From assembly GCA_951812525.1 (NCBI GenBank), contig OX638316.1, positions 186,001 to 250,000 of the forward strand: DNA of 64,000 nucleotides. Direction: 5' to 3'. The notes under the pieces were generated by a model. That model had not been told where the DNA came from and ran no database searches. It saw only the letters and a program-made list of their open reading frames with translations. Numbering within the stretch: the stretch's first letter is position 1; every line of letters begins with the position of its first letter. Position numbers and translations under genes: made by a program. Shown in pieces: positions 44,278 to 53,620 of this stretch. Source of the DNA: an uncultured Poribacteria bacterium (GTDB taxonomy: Bacteria > Poribacteria > WGA-4E > WGA-3G).

Positions 44278-45219
44278 TTAATCAGAGGCGAGGCTGATAC
44301 GAATCGCCTCCAGTGCGACTGCAGCGTCCTCTAAATTCGGGGGATGATCGGCAGCATCCCGAATCTCAGAAAACCACAACTCCTGCAGTGTCGGTTGTGG
44401 TGAATCTGGTATAGAGAGCGGTGTCACACCCGAAAGGGTTGTGGAGTGCCAGTCGCCGCTAGCATCGCTTATTGTGCCTTCGGTGAGAACGTATCGTTCA
44501 TGTTCTTCGGCAGCGTTAATAGCAACCCCACCTGCCCATGTCCACTGCCCGATGCCGCCACGTTTGAACTCGACAGTGAGTGTATTAACAAATCGATCAT
44601 ACTGCCCGTTTTCCCTTAATCCCTCGTAGACAGCGTTCTTTTTAACAGATGTAGCACCACCAAAGAAATCAACAATCGGGTAGATATGGTAGATAAAGAA
44701 GTGAGCAGGTGTTCCTGATACGGGTAAATTGAAGAGGATCTCAGGACGCGCACCGCGACCGGGTGTGAGACGTACAAAGGAGGTAAGTAGGAGGTCGCCG
44801 AGTTCGGCTATTCTCTGCTTGAGTGCTTTATGGGTGTTGGAAACTGCCTCTGGATGTGAGACCCGCAAAACGAGTCCCTGCTTTTCAGCGAGTCGAAGGG
44901 CAGACTCGCCTTCACTAATATCACTGGCGAGTGGGTATTCCACAAAGACGTGCTTATCAGCTTGCAACGCTGCAAGAGCAATCTCACCGTGGCTGTCGTT
45001 GTGTGTGCAGATCACGACCCCGTCTATATCTTCGCGTTCAATGAGGCGGTTCCATTCCGGAATAAAGGCTGTTTTATGTTCTTTGGCGAGTTGTGTGCCT
45101 GTTTGTTCGTTTCTGGAAGCGATTGCTATAAGATCGGCGGTCTCCATAGTGGAAAACCGTGTGAGATGGTGGCGTGCCATCCCACCCGAACCGATAATTC
45201 CGATTTTAATTTTCGTCAT
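44278..45219 (-). CDS. Gfo/Idh/MocA family oxidoreductase lacking the catalytic lysine
   Basis: A 313-residue protein. The Rossmann motif is G-I-I-G-S-G-G-M-A-R-H-H near residue 7. The family E-K-P motif is E-Y-P here (Glu94, Tyr95, Pro96, in H-V-F-V-E-Y-P-L-A), as in biliverdin reductase and thiazolinyl-imide-reductase-like members. The C-terminal alpha/beta domain is complete. It is the third gene of a minus-strand group after HIT and rhaI, 74 bases downstream of rhaI with a hairpin repeat between. Substrate unknown. Confidence 0.85.
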   Translation of the reverse strand: MTKIKIGIIGSGGMARHHLTRFSTMETADLIAIASRNEQTGTQLAKEHKTAFIPEWNRLIEREDIDGVVICTHNDSHGEIALAALQADKHVFVEYPLASDISEGESALRLAEKQGLVLRVSHPEAVSNTHKALKQRIAELGDLLLTSFVRLTPGRGARPEILFNLPVSGTPAHFFIYHIYPIVDFFGGATSVKKNAVYEGLRENGQYDRFVNTLTVEFKRGGIGQWTWAGGVAINAAEEHERYVLTEGTISDASGDWHSTTLSGVTPLSIPDSPQPTLQELWFSEIRDAADHPPNLEDAAVALEAIRISLASD

Positions 45220-45245
45220 ATTTTTCTAAGAGATCCCATAAGAAA

Positions 45246-45269
45246 GGCGCGCTTGGAAAGCGCGCCTAC
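45246..45269 (+). repeat. Intergenic hairpin repeat
   Basis: GGCGCGCTT (45246-45254) and AAGCGCGCC (45258-45266) form a perfect 9-bp stem with a GGA loop, followed by TAC. It lies between rhaI and the downstream Gfo/Idh gene. Confidence 0.75.
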
Positions 45270-45293
45270 AGATAATTAAGTATTCAAGCGTAC

Positions 45294-46508
45294 TTATGCC
45301 CAACCTTGGCTTTCGCCACCGACGCGAGTGGCACTAATCTTCTCATAATAACCGCTTTTCCGGTACGCCGCCAACGGGTGCGGATCGCGTCCCATCTCCG
45401 AGCGGACCTGCTCTACAAGTGGATTTACATCCGTCTCATAAGCACGTTGGAGGATAGATTCTGCCTCGACGAGGTCGGCGGCATCTTGCGCGGCTGCGAG
45501 TGCCTCGCGATCAACGAGAAGTGCCTTTGCATACGCCTTTTGCAGATTGCACACGGACTGTATGCTCGCTTCTACCTTCGGTTTCAAGTTGTGACTCTGA
45601 TCAATCATATAGGCGATGTCAGTCTCCGTGTCTGGATCGAGTTCAGCGGCGACCAGTTCAGTGTAGATGAGGAAGAGTTCTTGCGGATTGATAGAACCGA
45701 CCGTCAGATCGTCGTCCGCATATTTCCGACAGTTGAAATGGAATCCACCGAGTTTGCCCTCGTCAATTAGATACGCAACGATGAACTCAATATTCGTGCC
45801 TTGCGGATGGTGTCCCAAGTCGATGAGGACCTGCGCTTTCTCACCGAGTTTCGTCGCCAAGAGGTAGGCGGTGCCCCAATCGGCGAGGTCGGTGTGATAG
45901 AATGCGGGTTCAAAGAATTTATATTCAATGAGCATCCGAGTGGCATCTGGGAGTGCGTCGTAGACCTCAGCTAACGCCGCCTCCATCCAGCCTTTGCGCT
46001 TCCTAAAGTTTGACTGACCTGGAAAGTTAGTGCCATCTGCGAACCACAAACTCAATAAATCAGAACCCGTTTTCTCCATGATGTCAACACACTCAAGCAT
46101 GTGGTCAATCGCGAGTCTACGGATAGCAGCATCTGGGTTGCAGACACTTCCGAGCTTATACGCCTGATCTTGGAAGACATTCGGGTTGATGGCACCAATA
46201 CCGATACCGACATCGGCGGCGTACTGTTTCAACGCCCCCCAATCATCCGTTTTATCCCACGGAATGTGGAGTGCAACGGTCGGGGCGATACCGGTAAATT
46301 TGTGAACAGTGGCAGCATCTTCCAAGCGTTCAGCAGCATTTCGCGCTGCGCCAGGTTGTTCAAAAACCCCGAACCGAGTGCCGGAATTACCGTAACCCCA
46401 AGACGGTGTTTCAATGTGTTGTTGCTTGAGTTGGGCTTTGACAGCCTCAACCTGGATTCCTTGTTTCTCCAGCGTTTCAGCTAAAAGATCGTATGCGGGA
46501 TTGCTCAT
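45294..46508 (-). CDS. rhaI: L-rhamnose isomerase (RhaI type)
   Basis: A 404-residue TIM-barrel isomerase. Metal-ligand blocks visible are [23 protein letters not shown] and [13 protein letters not shown], the order found in Pseudomonas-type RhaI. The N-terminal [12 protein letters not shown] is also characteristic of the family. It interconverts L-rhamnose and L-rhamnulose, possibly also other aldoses. Its start overlaps the stop of the upstream HIT gene (TAATG). No rhamnulose kinase or aldolase is in the window. Confidence 0.85.
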   Translation of the reverse strand: MSNPAYDLLAETLEKQGIQVEAVKAQLKQQHIETPSWGYGNSGTRFGVFEQPGAARNAAERLEDAATVHKFTGIAPTVALHIPWDKTDDWGALKQYAADVGIGIGAINPNVFQDQAYKLGSVCNPDAAIRRLAIDHMLECVDIMEKTGSDLLSLWFADGTNFPGQSNFRKRKGWMEAALAEVYDALPDATRMLIEYKFFEPAFYHTDLADWGTAYLLATKLGEKAQVLIDLGHHPQGTNIEFIVAYLIDEGKLGGFHFNCRKYADDDLTVGSINPQELFLIYTELVAAELDPDTETDIAYMIDQSHNLKPKVEASIQSVCNLQKAYAKALLVDREALAAAQDAADLVEAESILQRAYETDVNPLVEQVRSEMGRDPHPLAAYRKSGYYEKISATRVGGESQGWA

Positions 46509-47017
46509 TATATTTTCCTTTCTTGAATTGTCAGTTCTTGAAATATCTGCACGAGTTTTTCTTGCGTCGCGTTCGGATCTTCAATGATGATGCGTGCGCC
46601 GCTTATAACATCCATGAATCCCAATTCACGCGGATATCGAGGGACGACGTGCAAATGCAAGTGCGGGATACTGGCACCAGAAGCGTCTCCCATATTATAA
46701 CCGACGTTGTAGCCGCGCGGCTGATAGGCACACGTCAGCACCTCGAAACAGAGGCACTGGAGCTCGTGAAGTTCTTGGACCTCTTCCTGATGCAATTCCC
46801 GAACATCAATGATATGCCGATTCGGAAAGATTAAGAGGTGCCCTGGACTGTAAGGGTAGAGATTAAGCGAAATGGTAAAGCGTTCGGTTCGATGTACCTC
46901 AAGCCGTTGAACTTTCTCATTTTTTTCGACGATTGCACACAGAATACACGGCACATCTGGGCGGTTTTTTCCTTTGGCATAAGGCATTTTGTTCGGGACG
47001 AAGAGGTTATGTCGCAT
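46508..47017 (-). CDS. HIT family nucleotide hydrolase/transferase
   Basis: A 169-residue protein. The histidine triad is H-L-H-L-H-V-V in [12 protein letters not shown] near residue 125. [15 protein letters not shown] and a C-I-L-C pair near residue 26 place it near the AP4A-phosphorylase-like branch. It could hydrolyse dinucleoside polyphosphates or AMP conjugates. Its stop shares bases with the rhaI start, so the two are translationally coupled. A second in-frame Met 10 codons in is an alternative start. Confidence 0.88.
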   Translation of the reverse strand: MRHNLFVPNKMPYAKGKNRPDVPCILCAIVEKNEKVQRLEVHRTERFTISLNLYPYSPGHLLIFPNRHIIDVRELHQEEVQELHELQCLCFEVLTCAYQPRGYNVGYNMGDASGASIPHLHLHVVPRYPRELGFMDVISGARIIIEDPNATQEKLVQIFQELTIQERKI

Positions 47018-47156
47018 AAAGGGATTTCCTGTATCTTCTATATTACGGTATGTCTAAGGACGAATTTTGGGTTTTCTTGAAAAAGGGTTAAATTTGTGAC
47101 ACATATATGATATACTATTTCGGCAAAGCTGGCAAGTAGATATTTTTAGGTGTCCT

Positions 47157-47192
47157 TAGTTGTCAGTTATCAGTACTCAGTTGTCAGTTAAA
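47157..47192. repeat. Heptamer repeat (GTTGTCA/GTTATCA/GTACTCA)
   Basis: AGTTGTCAGTTATCAGTACTCAGTTGTCAGTTAA has about five heptamers and ends GTTAA like the tract at 28771. The rest of 47018-47296 shows A/T-rich text with possible but weak -10 elements and no gene. Confidence 0.7.
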
Positions 47193-47296
47193 CGTAACTT
47201 TTTTCTCGTTTTAGTGTATACTATTATCGCAATTCCATAAAACCTACACCTAATGATTAAGTTAAGAAATAGTTTTATGCGCCTGAGGATAAATGA

Positions 47297-48127
47297 ATGC
47301 CCACCGAGCACCCACTTCTGGATATTTCGGAGATTGATATACACATCAAAGCATATCTAAAACAAATTGGCGAAATTACATATCGGTTCCCTGAACATGA
47401 TTCAAGATGCCAATCATTCCGAGTGGTAGTAGACAATCAACGATGGTTCGTCAAACACGGTAACATCCCACAAACCATCACGTGGCTCAAACAAGCCGCC
47501 CGTTTCCATACTGCTGTACAGCACGAGGCACTCCCTCGATTGCATAATACCTTCACTACCGCCGATGGATTTACACTGGTCTACGACTGGGTAGATGGCG
47601 AGGGTTTGCGTCCTGAAAGAGAGCTTAGTGACGGCGAAATGCATCCGCGTGACAGGTTTTGTGCGTTGCCAGCAGCTGAAATCATCGATGCCCTCAATGT
47701 CATCTACAATGTTCATGTCCTGATCGAAAAAAGAGGCTTTATTGCCGAAGATTTTTACGATGGGTGCATTATTTATGACTTTGAGAAAAAACGGATACAT
47801 CTGTACGATTTCGACCAATACCATCCAGCACCTTTTGTAAATGACCGAGGACGATTGTACGGTTCACGTCGCTTCATGGCACCAGAAGAGTTCCAGAAAG
47901 GCGAGCGAATCGACGAAAAAACAAATGTTTTTATGTTAGGACGGACAGCCTTCGTGTTGCTTGCCAATAACAGCGATTCACGAAATGACTGGAAAGGAAA
48001 CGAGGCTATGTGGCAGGTTGCGAAAAAAGCCACAAATACGGACAAGCAGCTGAGATACCAGTCTGTCATAGAATTCGTCTCAGCGTGGTATGCAGCGATT
48101 GCTGCAAGCAATATTCCAAACGTCTGA
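47297..48127 (+). CDS. Degenerate serine/threonine protein kinase-like protein
   Basis: A 276-residue protein with a kinase fold reduced in the N-lobe. The likely VAIK lysine is Lys53 (W-F-V-K-H). The catalytic loop is A-E-D-F-Y-D-G-C in place of H-R-D-L-K-x-x-N: the Asp (152) remains but the Asn is Cys. The metal motif is D-F-D (171-173) rather than D-F-G. The A-P-E of the activation segment (R-R-F-M-A-P-E-E-F) is present at 195-197. Weak ATP use or a pseudokinase role is possible. It is 32 bases upstream of a PhyH gene on the same strand. Confidence 0.7.
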   Translation: MPTEHPLLDISEIDIHIKAYLKQIGEITYRFPEHDSRCQSFRVVVDNQRWFVKHGNIPQTITWLKQAARFHTAVQHEALPRLHNTFTTADGFTLVYDWVDGEGLRPERELSDGEMHPRDRFCALPAAEIIDALNVIYNVHVLIEKRGFIAEDFYDGCIIYDFEKKRIHLYDFDQYHPAPFVNDRGRLYGSRRFMAPEEFQKGERIDEKTNVFMLGRTAFVLLANNSDSRNDWKGNEAMWQVAKKATNTDKQLRYQSVIEFVSAWYAAIAASNIPNV

Positions 48128-48159
48128 CACAGTTTGGGCAGAAATAGGATAAAGTACTT

Positions 48160-49020
48160 ATGCGAAAAATTACTGACAACGAAATTCAATTCTTTAATGA
48201 TAACGGCTATCTTATCCTGAAACATGTCATCCAACCTGATGAACTTGCCGTTATACAACGTGAAAGCCAGCGACTGATTGATGAGATTTTGGCGGGCGGA
48301 CCGGCAGATCCATGGTGCAACCGTGGACCGGAAGGGATTCCTTACTATCTAACCTACTTACACTCCCACCCGAACGAATTCTCCATGCGGTTGCTTGGGC
48401 ATCCATCCATTGGAGATTTGCTCCATCGGATAATTGGACCGGATTTTATTCCGTGCTATGAATCTCTGGTCTTCAAACTGCCGAAACATGGTTCCTCTGT
48501 CCGGTGGCATAGGGATGGCAATGCAATCCGTGAGAACCATCCGATCTTCAACATTGATATATATATAGATGACTCCACCGTCAATAACGGATGCGTCTGG
48601 GTAATCCCAAAGAGCCATCTCTGGGGAATTGAAGAGGCGCAGGAGGTAATTGACAAAGGTGAAGTGAATTTTGAACGTGAAGACGCAGTGCCAGCAGAGG
48701 TTGAGCCGGGTGATATTCTGCTTCACCATACGAAGGTCTTGCACGGTAGTAAAATCAATACAAGTGATACACTTCGCCGCGTTATTTACTTCGATCAGCG
48801 GACACCGCGATGGAACACAACCTACAAGTGGTGGCAATCGGAGTTCCTGACGCAACGATGCAAACTCTATCAACGCGCGCTCCACGAACGCCGCACGAAT
48901 CCTTATCCGTCGGATACAGAGCAGTTTGCTTACGAAGTACCATCAGATATGCCGACGTGGAGCCCGGAAGACAATTTCGATCTGCGGATCCAACACCGTG
49001 CTTATGCGTATGAAGAATAA
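48160..49020 (+). CDS. Phytanoyl-CoA dioxygenase (PhyH) family protein
   Basis: A 286-residue protein. The iron ligands are His117 and Asp119 (R-W-H-R-D-G-N) and His195 (V-L-H-G-S-K); Arg206 or Arg207 probably binds 2-oxoglutarate. Of the four PhyH proteins in the window this one is most like the ectoine- or natural-product-type oxygenases in its N-R-G-P-E-G segment, but I cannot assign a substrate. It follows the kinase-like gene closely (32 bases). Confidence 0.87.
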   Translation: MRKITDNEIQFFNDNGYLILKHVIQPDELAVIQRESQRLIDEILAGGPADPWCNRGPEGIPYYLTYLHSHPNEFSMRLLGHPSIGDLLHRIIGPDFIPCYESLVFKLPKHGSSVRWHRDGNAIRENHPIFNIDIYIDDSTVNNGCVWVIPKSHLWGIEEAQEVIDKGEVNFEREDAVPAEVEPGDILLHHTKVLHGSKINTSDTLRRVIYFDQRTPRWNTTYKWWQSEFLTQRCKLYQRALHERRTNPYPSDTEQFAYEVPSDMPTWSPEDNFDLRIQHRAYAYEE

Positions 49021-49099
49021 TAGCGAGCCTCATATCCGCAGTTGCTAACCGTGTATACGATCAACTCGCTCACCACGTTTGCGATACAGGAGATTACCA

Positions 49100-49840
49100 A
49101 TGAACGTTCTACTTATAGGCGGTGCCGGTCACGTTGGAACAATGACGCTTCCTTACATGAAAAGTCATCACAATTTTCGAGTGCTTGACCTCTCCCCGCC
49201 TAAAGACCCGTCAATTGAATATATTCAGGGATCGGTTACCGATCCTGACATTGTTCAGAAAGCGCTGGAGGGCATGGATACGTTTGTCTACATGGTGATG
49301 CTACGTCCGACGAGCGATCGGTCATCTGTGGCGGATTTCAACGACATCCTTGCCAACTATGAGGTAAACGCAAAGGGTCTACATATCGTTCTACATGCAG
49401 CGAAGGAAGCAGGCATTCAACATGCCGTCTATACAAGCACCTTCACCGTGCATGAGCGGACACGAAATAATTTTCCATACGAAGATGTCGTACCACGTGA
49501 TAACCCTGGTGTCTATGGACTCACCAAAGGGTTTGGTGAACAGATATGTGAATACTTCACGCGTGAACACGGAATGTCGCTAATTGCGCTGCGAATTACG
49601 GGTCCCTCTACACGCCAGCAGTGGCTTGAGCGTTACGCCCAACCGAAAGACTCTTCAGTGCATATCTGGTGGACGGATGAGGAAGATTTGGCGCGTGCGT
49701 ATCTCGCCGCTATTTCGGTTGAGCACGAGGGGTTCGATGCCTTCTTCATTGCTGGCGACCATGAACAGAAAGAGATTAACCTGTCAAAAGCAAAACGCTT
49801 GCTGGGTTGGGAACCGTTGACGCATACATTGGTATCATAA
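49100..49840 (+). CDS. NAD-dependent epimerase/dehydratase family protein
   Basis: A 246-residue extended SDR from ATG 49100 (CAGGAG upstream; an earlier in-frame start is weaker). The cofactor loop is L-I-G-G-A-G-H-V-G near residue 4. The catalytic Y-x-x-x-K is V-Y-G-L-T-K with a preceding Thr-Ser pair (T-S-T-F). It is shorter than the usual 300-residue sugar epimerases at the C-terminal substrate part. Probably acts on a sugar or sugar nucleotide. Confidence 0.82.
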   Translation: MNVLLIGGAGHVGTMTLPYMKSHHNFRVLDLSPPKDPSIEYIQGSVTDPDIVQKALEGMDTFVYMVMLRPTSDRSSVADFNDILANYEVNAKGLHIVLHAAKEAGIQHAVYTSTFTVHERTRNNFPYEDVVPRDNPGVYGLTKGFGEQICEYFTREHGMSLIALRITGPSTRQQWLERYAQPKDSSVHIWWTDEEDLARAYLAAISVEHEGFDAFFIAGDHEQKEINLSKAKRLLGWEPLTHTLVS

Positions 49841-49874
49841 ACGGTTTATCTTGGTTCGGAGTCGTCCTGTTAAT

Positions 49875-49903
49875 TTGACAAAGACGGCATTGCATGATAC
49901 AAT
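49875..49903 (+). promoter_or_regulatory. Promoter of the succinate dehydrogenase operon
   Basis: TTGACA (49875-49880), a 17-base spacer and TACAAT (49898-49903). The -35 is perfect. The start would be about 49910, 119 bases before the first sdh gene. Confidence 0.72.
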
Positions 49904-50028
49904 ATACTGCAACAAATCCGAAAGCCTACTTTAAGATAACAATAGTGGTTAGCAACTTCGTCCCCCATCCTAACTACGATCTCGCTTTCAAATTTCATTA
50001 TTTTTTAAGGTAAGGAAAAAATTGTCTT

Positions 50029-50841
50029 ATGACACACCCAGAACTCACGTTGACGGAACGTCGCGCTTTCCAAACCCGCCGCCGAGATACATGGTGGCTG
50101 CAACCGTTAGCCGTATTTGTTGGGTTAGGTGCATTCATCGTTTACGCGACCTTTCGAGTTTTTGAGGGGAACCATTTTCTTCATGGACCTTATTTATCGC
50201 CTTTCTATTCGCCACTGCTTTTTGGTACTGAAAGTGCGGCACATAGCCTTGAGCACAGTTGGTTTGGCATGATGCCATCATGGATACCGGGTTTTATTAC
50301 ACCAGCTGTCCTTATTTTGTGGGCACCACTCGGATTTCGCTTTACATGCTACTATTACCGTGGTGCGTATTACAAGGCGTTTTGGGCAGATCCCCCGTCT
50401 TGCACAGTGTCAGAACCGCGTAATAACTATCGGGGTGAACACTCCTTCCCACTGATTATACAGAATATCCACAGATATTTCCTTTACGTTGCGATTGCTA
50501 TCGTGGGCATCCTGGCTTACGATGTCTGGAAAGCACTCTGGTTTGACGATGGGAACGGCGGCAAAACTCTTGGCATTGGTATAGGCACTATCGTTTTGGC
50601 GGGTAATGTCGTCCTTTTAGGGGGGTACACCTTCGGATGCCACTCCTTGCGTCATTTGGTCGGTGGTGGTATTGATTTACTTTCCAAAGCACCGATGCGT
50701 CGCCAAGCGTATAATTGTGTCAGTTGCTTAAACGAGCGACACATGCTCTGGGCATGGATGAGTCTCTGTTGGGTCGGTTTTTCCGATGTATACGTTCGTT
50801 TTATAGCACCAACATTGGGTCAGGATTGGATTACATTTTAA
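50029..50841 (+). CDS. sdhC: Succinate dehydrogenase membrane anchor (cytochrome b-like)
   Basis: A 270-residue protein with five helices (about 25-45, 85-105, 145-165, 180-205, 235-255). Landmarks are Y-L-S-P-F-Y-S-P, F-R-F-T-C-Y-Y-Y-R-G-A-Y-Y-K-A-F-W and Q-N-I-H-R-Y-F, seen in the single-anchor type found in actinobacteria and some other phyla. Histidines in the second and third helices could ligate haem. It is the first gene of the operon, 43 bases before sdhA. There is no separate sdhD. Confidence 0.8.
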   Translation: MTHPELTLTERRAFQTRRRDTWWLQPLAVFVGLGAFIVYATFRVFEGNHFLHGPYLSPFYSPLLFGTESAAHSLEHSWFGMMPSWIPGFITPAVLILWAPLGFRFTCYYYRGAYYKAFWADPPSCTVSEPRNNYRGEHSFPLIIQNIHRYFLYVAIAIVGILAYDVWKALWFDDGNGGKTLGIGIGTIVLAGNVVLLGGYTFGCHSLRHLVGGGIDLLSKAPMRRQAYNCVSCLNERHMLWAWMSLCWVGFSDVYVRFIAPTLGQDWITF

Positions 50842-50884
50842 ATGCGCTGTAAGGGTGTAATGTTCATAGAGAGGAAATTTTAGC

Positions 50885-52717
50885 GTGGCATCTTACGAAA
50901 CTCACGAATATGACGTTCTAATAATCGGAGCCGGTGGTGCTGGACTGCGTGCTGCCATCGAAGCCGCTACGGGCGATCTCAAAGTTGGACTAGTATGTAA
51001 GTCCTTACTGGGTAAAGCACACACAGTTATGGCAGAAGGTGGCGTTGCTGCCGCTTTGGCAAACGTCGATGAAAGAGACAGTTGGCGCGTTCATTTTGCT
51101 GATACGATGCGCGGCGGACAGTACCTTTCTAATGCCCGAATGGCGGAACTCCACGCGCAAGAATCACCTGATCGCGTCCGTGAACTCGAAGCATGGGGAG
51201 CACTCTTTGACCGGACCCAAGAAGGAGGTATCCTCCAGCGGAACTTCGGCGGTCACCAATATCCTCGCCTCGCACACGTCGGGGACCGAACAGGGTTGGA
51301 GATGATCCGTGCCTTGCAGGACCACGGTATTCATCAAGGCATTGAAGTGCACATGGAGAATACCATCGTTTCACTCCTAAAAACGGGTGACAGAGTATCG
51401 GGTGCTTTCGGTTACGAACGTGAAAAAGGACGGTTTAAGATTTTTTCCGCGAAATCAGTTGTTTTAGCAACGGGTGGGGTTGGAAAAGCATACAAAATCA
51501 CAAGCAATAGTTGGGAATATACTGGCGACGGACACTCCCTCGCATACCATGCTGGCGCAGAATTAATAGATATGGAGTTCGTACAATTCCATCCTACGGG
51601 TATGGTGTGGCCCCCCAGTGTCCGCGGTATTTTGGTGACAGAGGGGGTCCGTGGTGAAGGCGGCACTCTCACAAATAGCGAAGGCAAACGCTTCATGTTC
51701 GACGACATCCCGGAACTCTACGTGAATCAGACGGCGGATAGTCCGGAAGAAGGCTGGCGGTATACACAAGGCGACCGTGATGCCCGTCGTCCACCGGAAC
51801 TTCTAACACGCGATCACGTTGCCCGGTGTATCGTCCGAGAAGTGCAGGAAGGGCGTGGTAGCCCGCACGGCGGTGTATTCTTGGATATAGCGTGGATCAA
51901 GGAAAAGATTCCTAACGCCCCTGAGCATATTCGTCGGAAGCTGCCGAGTATGTACCACCAGTTCAAAGAACTGGCTGATATTGACATCACCCAAGAACCG
52001 ATGGAAGTCGGTCCGACAACACACTATATCATGGGTGGTATCCGGGTCGATGCGGATTCGCAGATGACAGCCGTTCCAGGTCTTTTCGCTGCAGGCGAAT
52101 GTGCTGCTGGTTTACACGGTGCAAACAGGCTCGGTGGTAATTCGCTATCCGATCTACTCGTTTTTGGAAAACGTGCAGGTGAATACGCAGCCCAATTTGC
52201 GATGGAAAATGCAGCAGTCCCACTCGATGAAACACAACTTGATGAAATTGCTGCACACACACTAAAGCCGTTTGAGAACCCCGTAGATGATGGCAGTGGT
52301 GAGCAGATGGGTCCCTACGATGTTCAGGCACAACTCCAAGAAAAAATGCAGGAACTGGTAGGGATTGCCCGAAGCCAAGAGAGTCTCACACAAGCCTTGG
52401 AGGAGATTCAGAACTTACGAGATAAATCGGCAAATGTTCACGCCATTGGCAATCGCGAATACAACGCCGGTTGGCATACAGCACTCGATCTCGATTGTTT
52501 ACTGACGGTCTCCGAGGCGATTGCGCTCGCAGCGTTAGAGCGTAGGGCAAGCATTGGTGCACATTCACGGGACGATCATCCTGAAAAAGAAGAATCCGGC
52601 GCTGGGAAATATAACACCGTCATCAAGAAGACAGACGACGGCACGATGGAGATCCGGCGACATCCGATTGATGAACTCCAGGCTAACCTGCAGGAAATCA
52701 TAGACGAGATGGGATAG
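50885..52717 (+). CDS. sdhA: Succinate dehydrogenase flavoprotein subunit
   Basis: A 610-residue protein starting at GTG 50885 with AGAGGAAA. The FAD fold has I-I-G-A-G-G-A-G-L-R-A-A near residue 15. Covalent flavin attachment is expected at the His of K-A-H-T-V-M-A-E-G-G. Substrate-site blocks include F-V-Q-F-H-P-T-G-M, T-E-G-V-R-G-E-G-G-T-L and the C-terminal H-G-A-N-R-L-G-G-N-S-L-S-D-L-L. Length is normal. It oxidises succinate to fumarate, or the reverse. Confidence 0.95.
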   Translation: MASYETHEYDVLIIGAGGAGLRAAIEAATGDLKVGLVCKSLLGKAHTVMAEGGVAAALANVDERDSWRVHFADTMRGGQYLSNARMAELHAQESPDRVRELEAWGALFDRTQEGGILQRNFGGHQYPRLAHVGDRTGLEMIRALQDHGIHQGIEVHMENTIVSLLKTGDRVSGAFGYEREKGRFKIFSAKSVVLATGGVGKAYKITSNSWEYTGDGHSLAYHAGAELIDMEFVQFHPTGMVWPPSVRGILVTEGVRGEGGTLTNSEGKRFMFDDIPELYVNQTADSPEEGWRYTQGDRDARRPPELLTRDHVARCIVREVQEGRGSPHGGVFLDIAWIKEKIPNAPEHIRRKLPSMYHQFKELADIDITQEPMEVGPTTHYIMGGIRVDADSQMTAVPGLFAAGECAAGLHGANRLGGNSLSDLLVFGKRAGEYAAQFAMENAAVPLDETQLDEIAAHTLKPFENPVDDGSGEQMGPYDVQAQLQEKMQELVGIARSQESLTQALEEIQNLRDKSANVHAIGNREYNAGWHTALDLDCLLTVSEAIALAALERRASIGAHSRDDHPEKEESGAGKYNTVIKKTDDGTMEIRRHPIDELQANLQEIIDEMG

Positions 52718-52792
52718 AAGGTCGGTGTGCTTAAAACACGTTATCCAATCGCAAAAAGCATGCATATTACCTAAGAAAAAAGGGAATAGAAA

Positions 52793-53533
52793 ATGGCGAA
52801 AGCAACTTTTAAAATCTGGCGCGGCAATGCAGACGGTGCGCAATTTGTCGATTACGATACCGAAGTCTCCGAAGGTATGGTGGTTTTAGATGCTGTTCAC
52901 CGTATCCAAGCTGAACAGGCGAACGATATGGCTGTTCGATGGAACTGTAAGGCAGGGAAATGCGGCTCTTGTTCCGCTGAAGTTAATGGGCAGCCGAAAT
53001 TGATGTGTATGACGCGCCTGAATGACTTGCCCCTTGATGAACCCGTCACGGTCGAACCGATGCGTGCCTTCCCACTCATCAAAGATCTCGTTACTGACGT
53101 ATCATGGAACTTCAAGGTTAAAGAGAAGATGAAACCTTTCACGCCTCGACCGCCTGATGCCGAAGATGGCACATGGCGGATGGAGCAAGAAGACATCGAT
53201 CACGTCCAAGAGTTTCGGAAGTGTATTGAGTGTTTCCTTTGTCAAGACGTCTGTCATGTTCTCCGAGAACACGATCTGCATGACGAATTTATCGGACCGC
53301 GATTTTTCGTCTACGCTGCTTCTTTAGAGATGCATCCGATTGATACCGAGAATCGGCTGGAAGAATTGAAGGATTCAGATGGTATTGGGTATTGCAACAT
53401 TACCAAATGCTGCACGAAGGTATGCCCGGAACATATTACGATTACAGACAACGCCATCATTCCGCTCAAAGAGCGCGTGGTCGACGAATTCTACGACCCG
53501 ATCAAAAAACTTTTCCGTGTTTTTAGTCGTTAA
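52793..53533 (+). CDS. sdhB: Succinate dehydrogenase iron-sulfur subunit
   Basis: A 246-residue protein. The [2Fe-2S] ligands are Cys52, Cys57, Cys60 and Cys72. The [4Fe-4S] set is Cys144, Cys147, Cys150 and Cys154. A third group at Cys201, Cys206/207 and Cys211 (C-N-I-T-K-C-C-T-K-V-C-P) binds the [3Fe-4S] or third cluster. It completes the three-gene sdhCAB order. Final gene of the operon. Confidence 0.95.
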   Translation: MAKATFKIWRGNADGAQFVDYDTEVSEGMVVLDAVHRIQAEQANDMAVRWNCKAGKCGSCSAEVNGQPKLMCMTRLNDLPLDEPVTVEPMRAFPLIKDLVTDVSWNFKVKEKMKPFTPRPPDAEDGTWRMEQEDIDHVQEFRKCIECFLCQDVCHVLREHDLHDEFIGPRFFVYAASLEMHPIDTENRLEELKDSDGIGYCNITKCCTKVCPEHITITDNAIIPLKERVVDEFYDPIKKLFRVFSR

Positions 53534-53620
53534 GAGTGTCGCTTGGGAAGATCCAAATAATCTAATTGGCATAATAGCACTTAGAAATTGCTCTTGACAT
53601 ACCCTGGAGATGTTGGAACC

